Of a stretch of 12,179 nucleotides of DNA, positions 6,812 to 12,179 are shown one piece after another (the first letter of the stretch is position 1; every line of letters starts with the position of its first letter). Under the pieces are notes generated by a model. It was given only the letters and a program-made list of their open reading frames with translations, did no database searches and was not told the DNA's origin. Made by a program: the position numbers and the translations under genes. The stretch is from assembly GCA_013331535.1 (NCBI GenBank), contig DUGF01000061.1, forward strand, positions 3,489 to 15,667, given 5' to 3'. Origin of the DNA: Microcaldota archaeon (GTDB taxonomy: Archaea > Micrarchaeota > Micrarchaeia > Anstonellales > Bilamarchaeaceae).

Positions 6812-6837
6812 TCTCGGAATTACTGGCTGGTCACTGT

Positions 6838-8151
6838 ATGAATATTTCTAATCTTCTCTCAAAGCTTGATTGCGATTACGCGGAAGTAAGAACCGAAGAA
6901 AAAGAAGCTACATCTATTTCTCTGTCAAATGATGAGATTGACGCATCTACAGGTCCGTCTTATGGAATATCCGTTCGGATTCTCAAAAACGGTTCATGGG
7001 GATTCTCTTCAAGCAACCGGCCAGGTGATTTGCCATCACTTTTGAAAAGCGCAGAGCGGCTGGCATCTCTTTCAAAAGGAAAAATCAAAGTTGCGGAATG
7101 CAAAAAAAGATCCGCGCGTGTTTCGCTCAAAACTTCTCTGCCGCATATTGAAGAAAAAATTGATCTTGTGAAGGAAGCCGCTAGGCATGCAGAAGGAAAA
7201 TATATCCACAACCGTTCATGCAGGCTTTTCGATTCGCTCGTGAAAAAGGAATTTTACAATTCGGAGGGAACGGAAATCCTCCAGGATTCGTTTCATGTTT
7301 ATTTTTCCTGCACTGCAACCGCGAAAGACGGGACTGCGCAGCAAAGGGGTCAGGAAACATCAGCATCCGGCAGCGGCTACAAGGAGATAAAATTCACTGA
7401 AACAGCAAAGGACGCGGCGCGAAAGGCAGAAGCACTTCTAATTGCAATTCCTGCAAAAAAAGGTGTGTTCACAGTTGTTCTTGACCCGGAAATGACTGGG
7501 GTTTTAAGCCATGAGGCGGTTGGCCATGCGTGCGAGGCAGATGCCGTAATAGATCGAGAATCAATTCTCAGAGGCAAAATCGGAAAGCGCATTGGAAATA
7601 ATTTTGTAACAATTTATGATGACCCCACTGCAAAAAATTTTGGTACTTACAAATTTGATGACGAAGGGGTTGAGGCAAAAAAAACTGTTCTTGTTGAGCG
7701 TGGGATACTGAGGGGCTACATAAATTCGCGCTCAACCGCAAAAGAACTTGGTCATACTCCGAATGGTCATGCGCGGGCAGAGGATTTTGAAAGTGCTCCG
7801 GTTGTTCGTATGAGTAATACTTATTTTATGCCTGGAAAGGCAAGCAAAGAAGATGTTATGGATATCCGCGATGGAATCTACCTCAAGGGAATGAAAGGTG
7901 GAAGTGTTGATATTTTTTCAGGAGGTTTCATGTTTGCCGCAGAACTTGCTTATGAAATAAAAAACGGAGAAATCGGAAAAATGATCCGCGATACCGGAAT
8001 AAGCGGGAATATTCTAGAAACCCTTCACAATATAGAATTAGTCGGAAAGGATTTTGGTACAAGCCCTGGATTCTGCGGAAAGGCAGGTCAGCATGCTCCA
8101 GTAAGCGATGGAGGACCACATATAAGGGTAAAAAAGGTAAGGATTGGCTAG
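6838..8151 (+). CDS. tldD: TldD/PmbA-family zinc metalloprotease, TldD type
   Basis: A 437-aa protein of normal TldD length. The HExxxH zinc motif is intact as HEAVGH (225-230), preceded by EMTGVLS and followed by ACEADAV. A C-terminal Cys413 in SPGFCGKAGQ matches the position of the third zinc ligand of TldD. The N-terminal part (DYAEVRTEEKEA... YGISVRILKNGSWGFSS) is the usual substrate-channel domain. In bacteria TldD pairs with TldE/PmbA, which lacks the zinc site, to degrade unfolded or leader peptides in the cytoplasm. No pmbA partner is in the window, so it is either elsewhere or TldD works alone. It is the third gene of a probable operon with the KaiC-like and Roadblock genes and is convergent with the helical-repeat gene downstream. 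Confidence 0.95.
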   Translation: MNISNLLSKLDCDYAEVRTEEKEATSISLSNDEIDASTGPSYGISVRILKNGSWGFSSSNRPGDLPSLLKSAERLASLSKGKIKVAECKKRSARVSLKTSLPHIEEKIDLVKEAARHAEGKYIHNRSCRLFDSLVKKEFYNSEGTEILQDSFHVYFSCTATAKDGTAQQRGQETSASGSGYKEIKFTETAKDAARKAEALLIAIPAKKGVFTVVLDPEMTGVLSHEAVGHACEADAVIDRESILRGKIGKRIGNNFVTIYDDPTAKNFGTYKFDDEGVEAKKTVLVERGILRGYINSRSTAKELGHTPNGHARAEDFESAPVVRMSNTYFMPGKASKEDVMDIRDGIYLKGMKGGSVDIFSGGFMFAAELAYEIKNGEIGKMIRDTGISGNILETLHNIELVGKDFGTSPGFCGKAGQHAPVSDGGPHIRVKKVRIG

Positions 8152-8206
8152 ACAAAGGGGTTTTGAGTCGAGAGTTCTGCGTTTGATTGTTTTGAGTTTC
8201 GTGTCT

Positions 8207-8803
8207 TCAACCAGATGATATAACCCTCAGATTCGCCCGTCCATTTCCGCCTGCTTTCCGCCTTATTCCAGATTCGGTTTGGCTCAATCCATTGACTATC
8301 TCACGTCTTCTGAGTCCAACCTCTTTTTTCCACCAGGAAATATCCCTATCCTCTCCATATTTTCTAAACATTGCTGTGTGTGCTATAAGTAGCGAGGATT
8401 CAAGAACCTGCAATGATACTAATTTGCATTCGTCTATCATCTTTCCTATGAAAAATCTGCACGCACAACGAATTTCCTCTGTTGGACTTTTCAATCCTTC
8501 CATGGCAAATTCAGCAACATCGACCAATTCCGATTGTCTGAGATAATCTCCTATCTCTCCATGTACCCGCGGGCTATTGAACGCATGGCGAAGCGCGTCC
8601 TTTGCAGATTTTCTTATATCCGCGTCGGCGTGCATCAAATCCTTTGTCAGTTCGGTTATTGCAGTTGAAGCATCTGCTGTACCAAGTGTCTTTTTCCGAA
8701 ACAAACCTGCAGCCTGTAAATGCGCATTCATTCTCTCAGTTGGAACATGGCTGCCCAGTTCGTATTTTATTCTTGAAAATTGAGTTGTTTCTTCTTCTGG
8801 CAT
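8207..8803 (-). CDS. HEAT-like helical-repeat protein of unknown function
   Basis: A 198-aa soluble protein. Its central part reads as consecutive helix pairs typical of HEAT/armadillo-like repeats: ELTKDLMHADADIRKSAKDA (about 50-70), then YLRQSELVDVAEFAMEGLKS, then SPTEEIRCACRFFIGKMID. A charged C-terminal tail (WWKKEVGLRRREIVNGL, then Arg/Gly-rich) may bind nucleic acid or partners. There is no signal peptide or catalytic motif. Such repeats normally make protein-protein contacts. The ATG at 8803 lies about 27 nt from the TATA element shared with the divergent permease gene. It converges on tldD with 55 bp between stops; that gap shows no clear terminator. Confidence 0.7.
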   Translation of the reverse strand: MPEEETTQFSRIKYELGSHVPTERMNAHLQAAGLFRKKTLGTADASTAITELTKDLMHADADIRKSAKDALRHAFNSPRVHGEIGDYLRQSELVDVAEFAMEGLKSPTEEIRCACRFFIGKMIDECKLVSLQVLESSLLIAHTAMFRKYGEDRDISWWKKEVGLRRREIVNGLSQTESGIRRKAGGNGRANLRVISSG

Positions 8804-8826
8804 GTTTGTATTTGTGCCTATACGTG

Positions 8827-8834
8827 TTTTAATT
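8827..8834. promoter_or_regulatory. TATA element shared by divergent HEAT-like and TctA genes
   Basis: TTTTAATT has its TTAA centre at 8830.5, which is 25.5 nt before the GTG at 8856 (plus) and 27.5 nt from the ATG at 8803 (minus). The sequence is nearly self-complementary. This spacing supports leaderless starts for both genes and is the main reason for choosing the GTG for the permease. Confidence 0.55.
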
Positions 8835-8855
8835 CCTTGCCATCACCTTGTTTTC

Positions 8856-10016
8856 GTGGCACTCTGGTTTTTCATCATAGGAATTATTCTTGGAATGCTC
8901 GGAGGATTGCTTCCTGGTATTCATTCAAACACTATAATCTCTATCCTTTCTTCAGTTGGTTTGAACGGAATTGATTTTGCCTACGTGATAATCGCAGTCA
9001 TGGCATCACATCAGTTGTTCTCATTTATCCCATCAATCTTTTTCGGAATTCCTGAGCAGGGTTCGGTTCTTTCTGTGTTGCCCGGACAACGAATGGTGCG
9101 CGAGGGAAACGGAACTCTTGCACTCAAAGTCGTACTTGCCTCGTTTCTGATTGGCACGCTTTTATCCGTCGTTCTTTTTTATCCCGCACTTTCGTTTTAT
9201 CCGCTTGCGTATAAATTTATTCAACCATATATCAAATACATTCTGCTTGTCTTTTCAGCAATTCTTTTATTGAGAACAAAAAATCTAGTTTTATCAGCGG
9301 GTATATTCGCTCTTTCCGGACTGTTCGGAGTGTTTTCTCTTAATTCCGGATTGGCATATCCGTTCCTTCCTTTATTTTCCGGAATGTTTGCAATGGGCGC
9401 GATATTCAATTATACCAGTGGTACGGTTCCAAAGCAAAAAGACACGCCATTATCAACAGATTTCATCAAGTTCGCGGTATTGGGCGTTTTTGGAGGTCTT
9501 TTGGCAGACCTTCTTCCAGGGGTCAGTTCCCCCTCGCAGGTTGCAACCTTTTTTTCGCTGGTCATGCCAGTCAATACGCTTGGATATCTGGCCGCGATTT
9601 CATCTATTTCAGTGAGCGAAGCGGTTTTTTCGTTTGCCACTTCCGCATCTATAGGAAAAGCACGCATGGGTTCAACAGTCTTTCTTTCCGAACAGATTTC
9701 GCTTGCAGAGCCGGGTAATCTTCTTCTCGCGCTGACAGTATTTTTATTTTCAGTATCCCTGGCGGCTTTAATTATCTATATTCTGCGAAACAGGATTTCC
9801 GCTCTTGCCAAAATTGATTTTTCGCATTTTAATCTTCTTCTTGCAGGCTATTTGGTTGCAATGACCTTGGTTCTCAATGGCTTGGTCGGCCTTACAATCC
9901 TTGGTTTTGCATCCTGTTTGGGGTATGCCACCGTCCGTCTTGGCGTGGAGCGCACAAATCTCATGGGCGCAGTAATATTACCAACAATTCTCCTTCTTTT
10001 CAGGGTTTTTCTGTAA
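8856..10016 (+). CDS. TctA-family membrane permease (archaeal tripartite tricarboxylate transporter-like)
   Basis: A 386-aa multi-pass membrane protein with roughly ten hydrophobic helices. The hallmark GGLLPGIHSN (16-25) and a second related motif, GGLLADLLPGVSSPS, near residue 214 show the internal two-fold repeat of the TctA/DUF112 (COG1784) family. FFGIPEQGSVLSVLPGQRM (after the third helix) is another family segment. Bacterial TctA works with TctB and a periplasmic TctC; archaeal members usually stand alone, as here, and their substrate (probably an organic anion) is unknown. The frame extends to an ATG at 8802, but that would overlap the divergent gene and adds an unconvincing N-terminus (MFVFVPIRVL...). 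The GTG at 8856 puts the first helix right at the start and fits the TATA spacing. Confidence 0.88.
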   Translation: MALWFFIIGIILGMLGGLLPGIHSNTIISILSSVGLNGIDFAYVIIAVMASHQLFSFIPSIFFGIPEQGSVLSVLPGQRMVREGNGTLALKVVLASFLIGTLLSVVLFYPALSFYPLAYKFIQPYIKYILLVFSAILLLRTKNLVLSAGIFALSGLFGVFSLNSGLAYPFLPLFSGMFAMGAIFNYTSGTVPKQKDTPLSTDFIKFAVLGVFGGLLADLLPGVSSPSQVATFFSLVMPVNTLGYLAAISSISVSEAVFSFATSASIGKARMGSTVFLSEQISLAEPGNLLLALTVFLFSVSLAALIIYILRNRISALAKIDFSHFNLLLAGYLVAMTLVLNGLVGLTILGFASCLGYATVRLGVERTNLMGAVILPTILLLFRVFL

Positions 10017-10061
10017 TGTCAACCTGCTCGCATCTGAGTCTTGATATTGAGCAGGTTGACA
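10017..10061 (+). repeat. 13-bp inverted repeat directly after the permease stop
   Basis: TGTCAACCTGCTC (10017-10029) and GAGCAGGTTGACA (10049-10061) are perfect complements with a 19-bp loop. The hairpin starts one base after the stop codon. No T-run follows, so it is more likely a transcript-stabilising 3' structure or part of the larger structured block downstream than a simple terminator. Confidence 0.75.
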
Positions 10062-10064
10062 GCT

Positions 10065-10126
10065 AGTGAATTCCATCCTAAGCATTTTTTAGGGACCACC
10101 AGTCAGATAGACTGGTGGAATTCACT
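10065..10126 (+). repeat. Nested inverted repeats, three-way-junction-like
   Basis: An outer pair AGTGAATTCC (10065-10074) / GGAATTCACT (10117-10126) encloses two smaller hairpins: CCTAA/TTAGG (10077-10081 with 10089-10093) and CCACCAGTC/GACTGGTGG (10096-10104 with 10110-10118), which shares two bases with the outer arm. The block can form a branched RNA or cruciform. It could be a structured 3'-UTR, an ncRNA, or a decayed mobile-element end. The rest of the gap up to the TFB promoter shows nothing clear. Confidence 0.65.
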
Positions 10127-10172
10127 GGATTTTCAGAGATAAGGACGAGATAAGATGGTGGGTTCCATTCAC

Positions 10173-10189
10173 CGAAACATTTATAAATA
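10173..10189 (+). promoter_or_regulatory. BRE plus TATA box of the TFB gene
   Basis: CGAAAC (10173-10178) directly before TTTATAAATA (10180-10189) is a near-perfect archaeal BRE/TATA promoter. Transcription would begin near 10210, leaving a leader of about 40 nt, in contrast to the leaderless genes elsewhere in the window. A TTTAAAA stretch around 10217-10223 is too close to the ATG to be the main box. Confidence 0.8.
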
Positions 10190-10238
10190 TTCTTGTTCCT
10201 AAATTATCATAAAGATTTAAAAGTCTTTTTATGTTAAC

Positions 10239-10243
10239 GAGGG
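10239..10243 (+). promoter_or_regulatory. Shine-Dalgarno site of the TFB gene
   Basis: GAGGG lies six bases before the ATG at 10250, matching the anti-SD end of 16S rRNA, and fixes this start. Confidence 0.7.
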
Positions 10244-10249
10244 ATCTTC

Positions 10250-11167
10250 ATGTCAGGAATGGGTGCAACTAAATGCCCAGAATGCAGTAGCAAAAGGCTT
10301 ATAAGGGATTATGAGAAGGGAGAACTTCTCTGTGCCCAGTGCGGGCTTATCATCGTGGAAAATATCCATGATAGCGGTCCGGAATGGCGTGCATTTGATG
10401 CGGAACAAAAGGAAAAAAGAGCGCATAGCGGTGCCCCTATTCGTTATATGAGACCAAACAAAGGCCTTGTTACAGAGATTGATCAGTATAACCGTGATAT
10501 TCGCGGGGGAAAAATTTCTCCGAAAAAGCAGGCACAGCTCTACAGAATGAGAAAATGGCACAAAAGAGTGTCCATTGCCACTTCAATGGAGCGCAATCTG
10601 GTTATTGCACTTGCAGAACTGGATCGTGTCGCATCCTCGTTGGGCTTGCCAGAGAATATAAAAGAAAGTGCAGCATTGCTTTACAGAAGAGCAGTTAAAG
10701 CTGAACTTATTCGAGGAAGACTTATCGAAAGCGTTGTTGCAGCAGTTATTTATGCTATTTGCAGAATCCAGGGAATTCCAAGAACTCTTGATGAAATTGC
10801 AAAGGCGTCTGGTATAGAGAAGAAGGAGATTGGACGTGCCTACAGGTTCATTAAAACCGAACTTGAAGTAAGCGTTCCACTCACTGACCCGAGTCAGTAT
10901 GTTCCGAAGTTTGCGTCTGCGTTGCGTCTTGGAGGTCAGGTTCAGGAGGAAGCGGTAAAATTGATTAAAAAATCCCTGAAAAAAGGGCTTATATCTGGTA
11001 GAGGTCCAACTGGTGTTGCTGCCGCGGCTCTTTATATTGCGTCTGCATTGTTCGGGGAAAAGAGAACCCAGAAAGAGGTTGCAGATGTGGCCGGAGTAAC
11101 GGAAGTCACGATAAGAAATCGTTACAGGGAGCTCAAGAAGGAACTGGGCCTGAAGATAAACCTGTAA
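10250..11167 (+). CDS. tfb: Transcription initiation factor B (TFB)
   Basis: A 305-aa archaeal TFIIB homologue of standard length. The N-terminal zinc ribbon uses CPEC (9-12) and CAQC (28-31). The B-reader/linker region follows (GPEWRAFDAEQKEKRAHSGA and PIRY), then two cyclin-like repeats; the second ends with the helix-turn-helix EVADVAGVTEVTIRNRYREL that reads the BRE. TFB bridges TBP-bound TATA DNA and RNA polymerase at every promoter. All expected elements are present, with no truncation. It has its own strong BRE/TATA and a Shine-Dalgarno site. Basic stretches (KKSLKKGLISGRG) are normal for the second repeat. Whether other TFB copies exist cannot be told here. Confidence 0.97.
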   Translation: MSGMGATKCPECSSKRLIRDYEKGELLCAQCGLIIVENIHDSGPEWRAFDAEQKEKRAHSGAPIRYMRPNKGLVTEIDQYNRDIRGGKISPKKQAQLYRMRKWHKRVSIATSMERNLVIALAELDRVASSLGLPENIKESAALLYRRAVKAELIRGRLIESVVAAVIYAICRIQGIPRTLDEIAKASGIEKKEIGRAYRFIKTELEVSVPLTDPSQYVPKFASALRLGGQVQEEAVKLIKKSLKKGLISGRGPTGVAAAALYIASALFGEKRTQKEVADVAGVTEVTIRNRYRELKKELGLKINL

Positions 11168-11181
11168 GCATATAGATACGC

Positions 11182-11188
11182 TTATAAA
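11182..11188 (+). promoter_or_regulatory. TATA box of the 38-aa ORF
   Basis: TTATAAA lies 41-47 nt before the ATG at 11229, predicting a start of transcription near 11211 and a short leader that contains the GAGGTGA Shine-Dalgarno site (11216-11222). Confidence 0.6.
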
Positions 11189-11228
11189 GGTAGAATAAAA
11201 ATCAAGATTAACACTGAGGTGAAAATAT

Positions 11229-11345
11229 ATGGTACACAGAATAATACATGCGGTTAAGAAATTATTTGGGCACAAGTCAGAAGGTTGTGCGCACTGCAAG
11301 CCACATGCTGCCGCGAAAAAGGGAAAGAAAGGAAAGAAGAAATAA
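11229..11345 (+). CDS. 38-aa Cys/Lys-rich small protein
   Basis: The protein starts MVHRIIHAVKKLFGHK, then has a CAHC motif with nearby histidines (GCAHCKPH), then an Ala/Lys tail ending in repeated KKGKK. The Cys pair plus His residues could bind one metal ion, as half of a zinc ribbon or in a homodimer, and the Lys tail suggests nucleic-acid binding; both are inference. The gene is well supported by context: a TATA box (11182-11188), a strong GAGGTGA Shine-Dalgarno site six bases before the ATG, and a hairpin followed by a T-run right after the stop. It follows TFB by 61 bp. I do not recognise the family. Confidence 0.72.
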   Translation: MVHRIIHAVKKLFGHKSEGCAHCKPHAAAKKGKKGKKK

Positions 11346-11369
11346 CGGCGGCGTTCCGTTAGCTTTTTC
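11343..11369 (+). terminator. Hairpin plus T-run after the 38-aa ORF
   Basis: TAACGG (11343-11348) pairs with CCGTTA (11356-11361) around a 7-nt loop, overlapping the stop codon, and CTTTTTC follows. A second T-rich stretch (11399-11413) could back it up. Archaeal termination depends mainly on T-runs, so the call rests on both elements. Confidence 0.6.
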
Positions 11370-11418
11370 TATGCGCTTTCCATCCTACCTGCAAATTCTT
11401 TAATTTTTGTTTTATAAG

Positions 11419-12179
11419 TTATTGAACGGATTTTGCTGCCTTTTCCATTAGTTTTTTGTCTGTTGATTTATAGCTTAAAGAAATAAAATACGTATTCGCA
11501 AATCCAAGGTATGTGGATAAGCTTACAAAAAACGTATCAATAAAATCCTTTGCAGTAACCAGTTCAAATGCCCCCATCCCAATCAAAACTGCCCAGATTG
11601 TTCGCATTATCTGGACGGGTATGAAATAAAATTCTCTTATTGCCATGAGATTCCCCGCTTCCTCCATCAAGTTTTGTTGGCATTGGGTGCACGGTTCTTT
11701 TTCTTTTTGGAATATCAGTTCCTTTAAGCCGTTTTTGACTCCTCTGAAAAAATCATTCCATTCATGAATTCTGGCAAGGTCCTTAAGCACCTTTCCCAAA
11801 GATTTTTTCTCATTGTTTGCTTTCCAAAAAATGGCAAAGGTTCCCCATTCCGCTATTGTTGAGATTACTGTAGCCGCGATTATAGCTACTGCTGCTCGTG
11901 AGGCACTCACGTGTCGAGTTGCGCCGTCTACAACTATCTGGATTGTTAAAAAATACGCAGGAACTACGGCGAGACTGGTAAGACCAAGATTGAACAGGTA
12001 ATCTGTGAAATTTTTTTCACTTATCTTTTCGGTATTTTCATTTTTATGGATTAGTTTTTTGATTGCATTTAGCATTTTCTTTATTCCAGCCGGTACCATT
12101 AATGCCACCGTATACCCAAGTATTGGGCCGGTCAATTGCGAAATTTTTTCTCCAAGTTTTGATAATCCATATATAACTG
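11419..12179 (-). CDS. Multi-pass membrane protein of unknown function, 5' end outside window
   Basis: The frame is open to the right edge (…GLSKLGEKISQ precedes the TTG at 12135), so the start is probably beyond the window; about 252 residues are visible. Hydrophobic segments: around ILGYTVALMVPAG near the start, LTSLAVVPAYFLTIQIVV, AAVAIIAATVISTIAEWGTF, then after a charged cytosolic-type region a pair FIPVQIMRTIWAVLIGMG and FIDTFFVSLSTYLGFANTYF. The charged middle region carries a CTQC motif (EKEPCTQCQQN) that could bind a metal or form a disulfide. I recognise no transporter family and propose no substrate. It is convergent with the 38-aa gene, 73 bp apart. Confidence 0.75.
   Translation of the reverse strand, partial: VIYGLSKLGEKISQLTGPILGYTVALMVPAGIKKMLNAIKKLIHKNENTEKISEKNFTDYLFNLGLTSLAVVPAYFLTIQIVVDGATRHVSASRAAVAIIAATVISTIAEWGTFAIFWKANNEKKSLGKVLKDLARIHEWNDFFRGVKNGLKELIFQKEKEPCTQCQQNLMEEAGNLMAIREFYFIPVQIMRTIWAVLIGMGAFELVTAKDFIDTFFVSLSTYLGFANTYFISLSYKSTDKKLMEKAAKSVQ

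Noticed and set aside
7181..8155. Minus-strand ORFs opposite tldD
   Set aside because: They are antisense shadows with no family motifs or start signals, while the plus-strand frame is a full TldD.
8802..8855. Upstream ATG extension of the permease gene
   Set aside because: It overlaps the divergent gene's start, gives an unconvincing N-terminus, and leaves no promoter at archaeal spacing; the GTG at 8856 fits better.
10154..10176. GGTGGGTTCCATTCACC looks at first like a tRNA T-arm
   Set aside because: The stem does not pair correctly around the TTCCATT loop and no acceptor, D or anticodon arms can be found around it.
10204..10230. AAAGATTTAAAAGTCTTT as a second TFB promoter or hairpin
   Set aside because: Pairing is short and imperfect, and the A/T box is not spaced for a leaderless start as well as the upstream BRE/TATA is for a leadered one.

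Overview
The window looks like archaeal chromosome. It carries a canonical TFB gene behind a textbook BRE/TATA promoter, a KaiC-like/Roadblock gene pair, an archaeal TctA-type permease, and several genes whose start codon sits about 25-30 nt from an A/T-rich TATA element, which is the arrangement expected for leaderless transcription. The many unrecognised small or membrane proteins would fit a DPANN-type lineage (Micrarchaeota/Diapherotrites-like), but that placement is inference. No rRNA, tRNA or CRISPR array was seen.

Left block (1-4956), accessory in character. A very large unrecognised protein gene runs off the left edge. It is followed by a 140-aa secreted/membrane protein with the layout of a VirB2/TrbC conjugative pilin. 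Facing them is an AbiE-type toxin-antitoxin operon (AbiEi regulator 4670-4068, AbiEii nucleotidyltransferase 4084-3338). The 280 bp upstream of AbiE is the most unusual DNA here. A 20-bp palindrome occurs twice, each time behind a TATA-like element and directly abutting an ATG. The first copy drives abiEi. The second drives a short reading frame interrupted by one TAG, which faintly resembles the N-terminus of an IS5/IS1182-type transposase. Two more inverted repeats lie between them.

Middle block (4957-10016). A GT2 glycosyltransferase (minus strand) is divergent from a three-gene set (plus strand): a KaiC-like RecA-fold protein with degenerate Walker A and B motifs, a Roadblock/LC7 protein, and the TldD zinc protease. 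A HEAT-like helical-repeat protein (minus) is then divergent from a TctA-family permease (plus). In both divergent pairs one self-complementary TATA element lies 25-28 nt from both start codons, so a single element could serve two leaderless transcripts.

Right block (10017-12179). A highly structured intergenic region with nested inverted repeats precedes the TFB gene. After TFB comes a 38-aa Cys/Lys-rich protein with its own TATA box, Shine-Dalgarno site and terminator. A multi-pass membrane protein of unknown function runs off the right edge.

The signals most worth following are the duplicated palindrome-ATG cassettes, the pseudo-ATPase/Roadblock/TldD operon, the pilin-like gene with its giant neighbour, and the small Cys/Lys protein.
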